From NCBI GenBank assembly GCA_031430015.1, contig JANPAR010000251.1:1-9634 (forward strand): DNA of 9,634 bases. Reading direction: 5' to 3'. The stretch is from CANJDH01 sp031430015. GTDB lineage: Bacteria > Pseudomonadota > Gammaproteobacteria > Burkholderiales > JAEUOS01. Below the pieces are notes generated by a model. That model was not told where the DNA came from and searched no databases. It saw nothing but the letters and a program-made list of their open reading frames with translations. Both the position numbers and the translations under genes were made by a program. This document shows, one piece after another, positions 5,471 to 9,634 of this stretch. The stretch's first letter is position 1. Every line of letters starts with the position of its first letter.

Positions 5471-6934
5471 TCAGGCATGCCCCGCAGCCAGGGGCATGAT
5501 CGCGCCGGCATCGGCGCAATGGTCCAGAGTCCACAGGGCATCGAGCAAGGGGGCGGGCGCGCAGCCGCTTTGGCTCCATACTGCCAGCGTGTGCATTTTC
5601 TTCGCGAGATCGGCATCGGTGAGCGGCGCGGCGAGGCTTCCTTTAGCTGCGGCAACATGGTGTTGCATGCTTCGCCCGCCGTGCAACCGCAAGGTCAATG
5701 TGGCCGATTCGACGCTGCAACTGCCATCGTCGATGAATACGAGTTTGCTGCCGAGCGCACACAGCGCCGCATTGGCCACGCACGCATCGGAAAATTCGTC
5801 CAGCCCGGCACGGCCCAGCAGCAGGCTGACCGCGACCGCATGCTGCGCGCTCACTTGCGAAGCACGCCCGCTTTGCACACCAGGCCGGTCGGTGCGTTCG
5901 CGCAGAAGCGGGTGGCCGGTCAGTTCGATGCGCTGCACTTGATCGAGCACTTGCATGCGTGCCACTGCCGGCGATACACCTGCTGCCGGAGCCGCTCCCG
6001 CCACAGCTTTACCCGCAGTCTCACCCTCCGACCCTAGCGTGCCATGCAACGCCAGACATGCCTCGATCACCGGGTTGAGCACCACACCGCAGGGATAGGG
6101 CTTGTAGGTATTGTTCGAGAGTTCCCATCGTTCACCCAGTCCTTCAACAACAGATGCAAAATCAGGCGCATCGCCCGTCACGCGCAAAAAACCGCGCACC
6201 CCTTCGATGGGTTGCGCAGGCCCGGAAAACCCCTGCGCTGCGAGCAGGGCCGAGAGCAGGCCGTTCGATGCCGCGTTACCCACTCCAATGCTCTTGGCCA
6301 TCGTGCCGAGTGTCTCTACCAATCCGCCAGCCTGCGCCGACGCATTGCCCAGCGCCCACAGGGTCTGCGTGGCATCGAGCTTCAACAGGCGCGCGCACGC
6401 CGCCGCCGCGCCAAATACGCCGCAGGTGGAGGTGATGTGCCAGCCGCGTTGATAGTGCCCTGGTGAAATCGCATTGCCGAGACGGCATTCGACTTCCACA
6501 CCAAGAACGAAGGCGAGTAGCAAGTCCGCCCCTGACACCGCCCGCGTTTGCGCCAGCGCGAACAGTGCGGGTGCGACCGGCGCGGTCGGGTGAATGATGG
6601 TCGGCAGGTGGGTGTCGTCATAGTCGTGCACATTGCCGGCCATGGCATTGAGCGAGGCTGCGTGCAGCATGTCGGTGCGCCCGCGATCGCCCGCGCGCCC
6701 AATGAGATGGCAGCCGTCGCCTGAGCGCAAGCGTGCAAACACCGCAACTGCTGCGTCAAGCGCGAGATCGCGGCTGCCCGCGAGCGCGGTAGCAAAAAAA
6801 TTGACCAGTGCGCGCTTCGCTTCGTGCTGCACGATGGCCGGGACATCCTGCCAGCGCGTCTGCGTGCAAAAGCGGGCGAGGGTGGCGCTGATCGTGCCGG
6901 CGGGCGTGCTGCCCGCATCGGTGGTACTTGGCAT
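5471..6934 (-). CDS. MmgE/PrpD family protein (2-methylcitrate dehydratase-like fold)
   Basis: A 487-residue member of the MmgE/PrpD family, whose characterised members act on tricarboxylic or dicarboxylic acids (2-methylcitrate dehydratase, cis-aconitate decarboxylase, iminodisuccinate epimerase). Conserved motifs are DYDDTHLPTIIHPTAPV (104-120), GWHITSTCGVFGAA (164-177), GTMAKSIGVGNAA (210-222) and YKPYPCGVVLNPVIEA (277-292). D104, T108, H115, H166, K214 and K278 occupy positions matching active-site residues described for cis-aconitate decarboxylase, so the enzyme looks intact. The substrate cannot be read from sequence. The start chosen is ATG 6934..6932, which places the conserved region at residue 15. 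An in-frame ATG at 6970..6968 would add 12 residues but overlaps a candidate -10 box. The frame stays open far upstream, antisense to livG, but that part is not credible as protein. The gene diverges from the HAAT transporter operon and converges on the protease gene. Confidence 0.9.
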   Translation of the reverse strand: MPSTTDAGSTPAGTISATLARFCTQTRWQDVPAIVQHEAKRALVNFFATALAGSRDLALDAAVAVFARLRSGDGCHLIGRAGDRGRTDMLHAASLNAMAGNVHDYDDTHLPTIIHPTAPVAPALFALAQTRAVSGADLLLAFVLGVEVECRLGNAISPGHYQRGWHITSTCGVFGAAAACARLLKLDATQTLWALGNASAQAGGLVETLGTMAKSIGVGNAASNGLLSALLAAQGFSGPAQPIEGVRGFLRVTGDAPDFASVVEGLGERWELSNNTYKPYPCGVVLNPVIEACLALHGTLGSEGETAGKAVAGAAPAAGVSPAVARMQVLDQVQRIELTGHPLLRERTDRPGVQSGRASQVSAQHAVAVSLLLGRAGLDEFSDACVANAALCALGSKLVFIDDGSCSVESATLTLRLHGGRSMQHHVAAAKGSLAAPLTDADLAKKMHTLAVWSQSGCAPAPLLDALWTLDHCADAGAIMPLAAGHA

Positions 6935-6968
6935 CTGGATGGAGTCTTGCGCGAGACAGTGAGCCTGC

Positions 6969-6974
6969 ATCTTA
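6969..6974 (-). promoter_or_regulatory. Candidate -10 box for the MmgE/PrpD gene
   Basis: On the minus strand this reads TAAGAT, preceded at 15 bp by TTGTGC (6995..6990) as a poor -35. Transcription would start near 6962, leaving about 28 nt before ATG 6934 and excluding the upstream ATG at 6970. The spacing is short, so the call is tentative. Confidence 0.35.
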
Positions 6975-7003
6975 TCGGCATCGCTCCCTGCACAACACTG
7001 GAA

Positions 7004-7009
7004 TAAAAT
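7004..7009 (+). promoter_or_regulatory. Candidate -10 box immediately before livG
   Basis: TAAAAT ends 6 nt before the livG ATG at 7016, so the expected transcription start falls on or next to the A of the start codon. No Shine-Dalgarno sequence precedes livG. No good -35 is visible. Together these suggest a leaderless transcript. Confidence 0.4.
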
Positions 7010-7015
7010 GGCGGC

Positions 7016-7816
7016 ATGCCCGACGTCATTCTCGAAACGCGCCATCTGGTCAAAGAGTTTAAAGGCTTTGTCGCGGTCAATGACGTGAGCTTGTCGGTGA
7101 CGCGCGGGCAAATCCACGCCCTGATCGGTCCGAACGGCGCGGGCAAGACGACGGTGTTCAACCTGCTCACCAAATTCCTCGCCCCGACATCGGGACAGAT
7201 CCTGTTCAACGGTACCGACATCACCGCCGAGAAGCCGGCGCAGATTGCCCGCCGCGGCATCATCCGCTCGTTCCAGATTTCGGCCGTGTTTCCGCACCTC
7301 ACCGTGCTTGAGAATGTGCGCATCGGCCTGCAGCGCAAGACTGGCGTGTCCTTCCATTTCTGGAAATCCGAGCGCTCGCTCGATGGTTTGAATGAACGTG
7401 CGATGGCGCTGCTCGAAGAAGTCGACCTGCGCAGCTTCGCCGACAGCGTCACGGTGGACCTGCCCTATGGCCGCAAGCGCGCGCTCGAAATCGCCACCAC
7501 CCTGGCGATGGACCCCGAACTGATGCTGCTCGATGAGCCGACCCAGGGCATGGGCCATGAGGACGTGGGCCGCGTCACCAGCCTGATCAAGAAGGTGTCG
7601 GCGAACCGCACCATCCTGATGGTCGAGCACAACATGAACGTGGTCTCGACCATCGCCGATACCATCACGGTGCTGCAGCGCGGCGCGGTGCTGGCCGAAG
7701 GGCCGTATGCCGAGGTGTCGAACAATCCGCTGGTCAAAGAAGCCTACATGGGTACGGTCGAGGCCGAGCTTGAAGGTGCCGCGGAAGGCGCGGGGGAGGC
7801 AAAGGCGCATGGCTAA
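7016..7816 (+). CDS. livG: HAAT-family ABC transporter ATP-binding protein, LivG-like
   Basis: A 266-residue ATPase subunit of a branched-chain-amino-acid-type importer, working at the inner face of the membrane with LivF and two permeases. Walker A is GPNGAGKTT (38-46, K44), the Q-loop glutamine is Q87 in RSFQIS, Walker B is LMLLDE (169-174, E174), and the switch histidine is H205 in VEHN. The signature motif is non-consensus (LPYGRKRALEIA, 149-160, in place of LSGGQ), in line with the LSYG-type motif usual in LivG. The roughly 18 C-terminal residues form an Ala/Glu/Gly-rich tail that may be extra to the fold. The insertion at about 105-125 is typical of LivG. ATG 7016 is the only start fitting the conserved N-terminus, although it has no Shine-Dalgarno sequence. 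The 3' end overlaps livF by 8 bp. The substrate class is not determined: HAAT systems also take up urea, amides, aromatic acids and other compounds. Confidence 0.93.
   Translation: MPDVILETRHLVKEFKGFVAVNDVSLSVTRGQIHALIGPNGAGKTTVFNLLTKFLAPTSGQILFNGTDITAEKPAQIARRGIIRSFQISAVFPHLTVLENVRIGLQRKTGVSFHFWKSERSLDGLNERAMALLEEVDLRSFADSVTVDLPYGRKRALEIATTLAMDPELMLLDEPTQGMGHEDVGRVTSLIKKVSANRTILMVEHNMNVVSTIADTITVLQRGAVLAEGPYAEVSNNPLVKEAYMGTVEAELEGAAEGAGEAKAHG
7795..7799 (+). promoter_or_regulatory. Ribosome binding site of livF inside livG
   Basis: GGAGG, part of a longer GGGGGAGG run, lies 9 nt before ATG 7809 and within the last codons of livG. It selects ATG 7809 over the in-frame ATG at 7707, which would add 34 residues unlike any LivF N-terminus. 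Confidence 0.85.
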
Positions 7817-8522
7817 AGCGCTTCTGGAAGTTGCCAACCTGCACGCCCACTACGGCGAGTCGCACATCCTGCACGGGGTCGATTTCACGGTGAACAAGGG
7901 CGAGGTGGTCACGCTGCTGGGGCGCAACGGCGCCGGCCGCACCACCACGCTGCGCGCGATCCTCGGCCTCACCGGCTCGCGCAGCGGCTCGATCAAGATC
8001 AACGGCGTCGAAGCAATTTCCCTGTCGACCCACAAGATTGCGCACCTGGGGCTCGGCTATTGCCCGGAAGAGCGCGGCATTTTTGCCAGCCTGTCGTGCG
8101 AGGAAAACTTGCTGTTGCCGCCGGTCGTCGGCGGCAACGGTGCGACCGGCATGTCGGTATCGGAAATCTATGAGATGTTTCCCAATCTCAAGGAGCGGCG
8201 CGATTCGCAGGGCACGCGTCTGTCGGGAGGGGAGCAGCAAATGCTGGCGGTGGCGCGCATCCTGCGCACCGGCGCCAGCCTGTTGTTGCTTGACGAGATC
8301 TCCGAAGGCCTGGCGCCGGTGATCGTACAGGCGCTGGCGCGCATGATCCGCATGCTCAAGGCCAAGGGTTACACGATTGTCATGGTGGAACAGAATTTCC
8401 GGTTTGCGGCGCCGCTCGCCGACCGGTTTTACGTGATGGAGCACGGCAAGATCGTCGAAGGGTTTGCCAGCGCAGAGCTGACAGCCAAGATGGACATGCT
8501 GCACGAGTACCTGGGCGTGTAA
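7809..8522 (+). CDS. livF: HAAT-family ABC transporter ATP-binding protein, LivF-like
   Basis: The 237-residue second ATPase of the importer. The start at ATG 7809 overlaps the livG stop by 8 bp and is fixed by the GGAGG upstream and by the LivF-like N-terminus MAKALLEVANLHAHYGES. Motifs: Walker A reads GRNGAGRTTT (38-47), with R44 where the catalytic lysine normally sits; the signature is canonical LSGGEQQ (138-144); Walker B is LLLLDE (158-163) with E163 present; and the switch position is Q195 in VEQN, as is normal in LivF. The segment after Walker B reads DEISEGLAP, where DEPSEGLAP is more usual. The K-to-R change is a real codon (CGC at 7938-7940) in an otherwise intact, well-conserved protein, so it looks like a subfamily trait rather than decay. 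Paired with LivG, this would give one consensus and one degenerate ATP site. Confidence 0.93.
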   Translation: MAKALLEVANLHAHYGESHILHGVDFTVNKGEVVTLLGRNGAGRTTTLRAILGLTGSRSGSIKINGVEAISLSTHKIAHLGLGYCPEERGIFASLSCEENLLLPPVVGGNGATGMSVSEIYEMFPNLKERRDSQGTRLSGGEQQMLAVARILRTGASLLLLDEISEGLAPVIVQALARMIRMLKAKGYTIVMVEQNFRFAAPLADRFYVMEHGKIVEGFASAELTAKMDMLHEYLGV

Positions 8523-8533
8523 TTTTTTAATTG

Positions 8534-8538
8534 AGGAG
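8534..8538 (+). promoter_or_regulatory. Ribosome binding site of the binding-protein gene
   Basis: AGGAG lies 6 nt before ATG 8545, in a 22-bp AT-rich gap after the livF stop (AATTTTTTAATT precedes it). The strong site and unstructured AT-rich surroundings would suit high expression of the binding protein relative to the ATPases. Confidence 0.85.
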
Positions 8539-8544
8539 ACAACA

Positions 8545-9634
8545 ATGAAACAAAAGACACTAATTGCATTGGCAGTCAGCGCAGCTCTCTTGGCGGCGAC
8601 TGCGGCGGTTGCCCAGCAGGCCAAACCAGGCGCCATTTCCGGCGACGTCGTCAAGGTCGGGGTGTTGACCGACATGTCAGGTTTGTATTCCGACCTCGGC
8701 GGCCAGGGCTCGGTTGAAGCGGCGAAGATGGCCGTGGCCGACTTCGGTGGCAAGGTGCTCGGCAAGAACATCGAGATCATCGGCGCCGACCACCAGAATA
8801 AGGCCGACGTCGGTGCCCAAAAAGCGCGTGAATGGTTTGACCAGCAAGGCGTCGACATGATCACCGATGCACTCAATTCGGCAGTCGGCATTGCGGTCAC
8901 CAAAGTGGCTGGCGAGAAAAAGCGCATCCTGATGGACGTGGGGGCTGCCAGCACGCGCCTCACCAACGAAGACTGCAATCCGTACACGGTGCATTACGCG
9001 TATGACACCTACGCGCTCGCCAACGGCACCGGCAATGCGATCGTCAAGCAGGGCGGCAAGAGCTGGTTCTTCCTGACGGCTGACTATGCCTTCGGCCATT
9101 CGCTCGAGTCCGACACTGCCAACGTGGTCAAAGCAGGTGGCGGCACGGTGGCAGGCGCGGTGCGCCACCCGCTTAACGCTGCCGACTTCTCGTCGTTCCT
9201 GCTGCAGGCGCAGGCATCGAAGGCGCAGATTGTCGGCCTCGCCAACGCCGGTGGCGACACCATCAACTCGATCAAGGCGGCCAATGAGTTCGGCATCACC
9301 AAGAACCAGAAGCTCGCCGGCCTCCTGGTGTTCATCACCGACATCCATTCTCTCGGCCTTCCGACCACCCAGGGCATGTTCCTCACCGACGGCTGGTACT
9401 GGGACCTGAACGACGAGACGCGCAAGTTCGGCCGCCGTTATTTCGACAAGATGAAGAAGATGCCGACCATGGTGCAGGCAGGGGTGTATTCATCAACGCT
9501 TACGTATCTCAAGGCGGTGGCCGCCGCCGGCACTGACAACGCGGACGCCGTAATGGCGCAGTTGAAGAAAACCAAGATCAACGACATGTTTGCCAAGAAC
9601 GGTTACGTGCGCGCCGACGGCCGCATGATCCACG
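8545..9634 (+). CDS. HAAT-type periplasmic substrate-binding protein (partial, runs off the right edge)
   Basis: From ATG 8545 the frame stays open for 363 codons to the window end. A Sec signal peptide is clear: MKQK, a hydrophobic stretch (5-22) and probable cleavage after AVA at residue 23. The mature protein begins with the family pattern VKVGVLTDMSGLYSDLGG (about 36-53), followed by a GSVEAAKMAVADF helix, as in type I periplasmic binding proteins of the Peripla_BP_6 group that deliver ligand to Liv-type transporters. Family lengths near 390-400 suggest about 30-40 residues are missing. It follows livF by 22 bp on the same strand with its own strong ribosome binding site, so it is part of the same operon. 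The ligand is not evident; although the family is named for branched-chain amino acids, many members bind aromatic acids, urea or amides. The neighbouring MmgE/PrpD gene hints at a carboxylate, but this is inference. Confidence 0.93.
   Translation, partial: MKQKTLIALAVSAALLAATAAVAQQAKPGAISGDVVKVGVLTDMSGLYSDLGGQGSVEAAKMAVADFGGKVLGKNIEIIGADHQNKADVGAQKAREWFDQQGVDMITDALNSAVGIAVTKVAGEKKRILMDVGAASTRLTNEDCNPYTVHYAYDTYALANGTGNAIVKQGGKSWFFLTADYAFGHSLESDTANVVKAGGGTVAGAVRHPLNAADFSSFLLQAQASKAQIVGLANAGGDTINSIKAANEFGITKNQKLAGLLVFITDIHSLGLPTTQGMFLTDGWYWDLNDETRKFGRRYFDKMKKMPTMVQAGVYSSTLTYLKAVAAAGTDNADAVMAQLKKTKINDMFAKNGYVRADGRMIH

Noticed and set aside
6971..7837. The MmgE/PrpD reading frame continues open upstream on the minus strand to 7837, giving an apparent 788-residue protein.
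   Set aside because: The extra part is antisense to livG, has no family resemblance, and is open because high-GC third-position bias in livG removes stops from this antisense frame. The real start is at 6934 or possibly 6970.
7734..8987. Long minus-strand open frame (417 codons) across livF and the binding-protein gene.
   Set aside because: It is antisense to two well-supported genes, its translation shows no domain, and its openness is explained by codon bias of the genes opposite.

Overview
The window looks like a high-GC chromosomal segment of a betaproteobacterium, most likely Burkholderiales or a close relative. The protein sequences are of betaproteobacterial type, and the order purM / AI-2E-type permease / hda / HAD-IB phosphatase is a familiar neighbourhood in that group. 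No mobile elements, tRNA or rRNA genes, CRISPR arrays or integration scars were seen.

Left part (1-3135): a minus-strand cluster (AI-2E-family permease, hda, then a HAD phosphatase cut by the window edge) diverges from purM on the plus strand. The 63-bp divergent region carries TAAAAT boxes on both strands that face each other. The permease stop codon directly abuts the GTG start of hda.

Middle (3136-5470): a broken SAM-dependent methyltransferase gene (probably of the phosphatidylethanolamine N-methyltransferase type) keeps its N- and C-terminal ends but has lost the SAM-binding core and the frame. A roughly 270-bp stretch without a gene follows, ending in a candidate sigma-E promoter and a strong ribosome binding site for a complete periplasmic HtrA-type protease with two PDZ domains (MucD/DegQ-like). 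A long hairpin lies between this gene and the converging MmgE/PrpD gene.

Right part (5471-9634): a minus-strand MmgE/PrpD-family gene diverges from a plus-strand operon for a branched-chain-amino-acid-type (HAAT) ABC importer: livG-like ATPase, livF-like ATPase overlapping it by 8 bp, then a periplasmic binding protein that runs off the right edge. No permease gene is in the window, so the permeases presumably lie beyond the edge. The divergent arrangement suggests, but does not prove, that the transporter imports a carboxylate or related compound handled by the MmgE/PrpD enzyme.

Most of the window is ordinary core genome and I see no clear new system. The points most worth a second look are the decayed methyltransferase, the asymmetric ATPase sites of the transporter (Walker A lysine replaced by arginine in the LivF-like subunit), the sigma-E-like promoter of the protease, and the possibly leaderless livG start.
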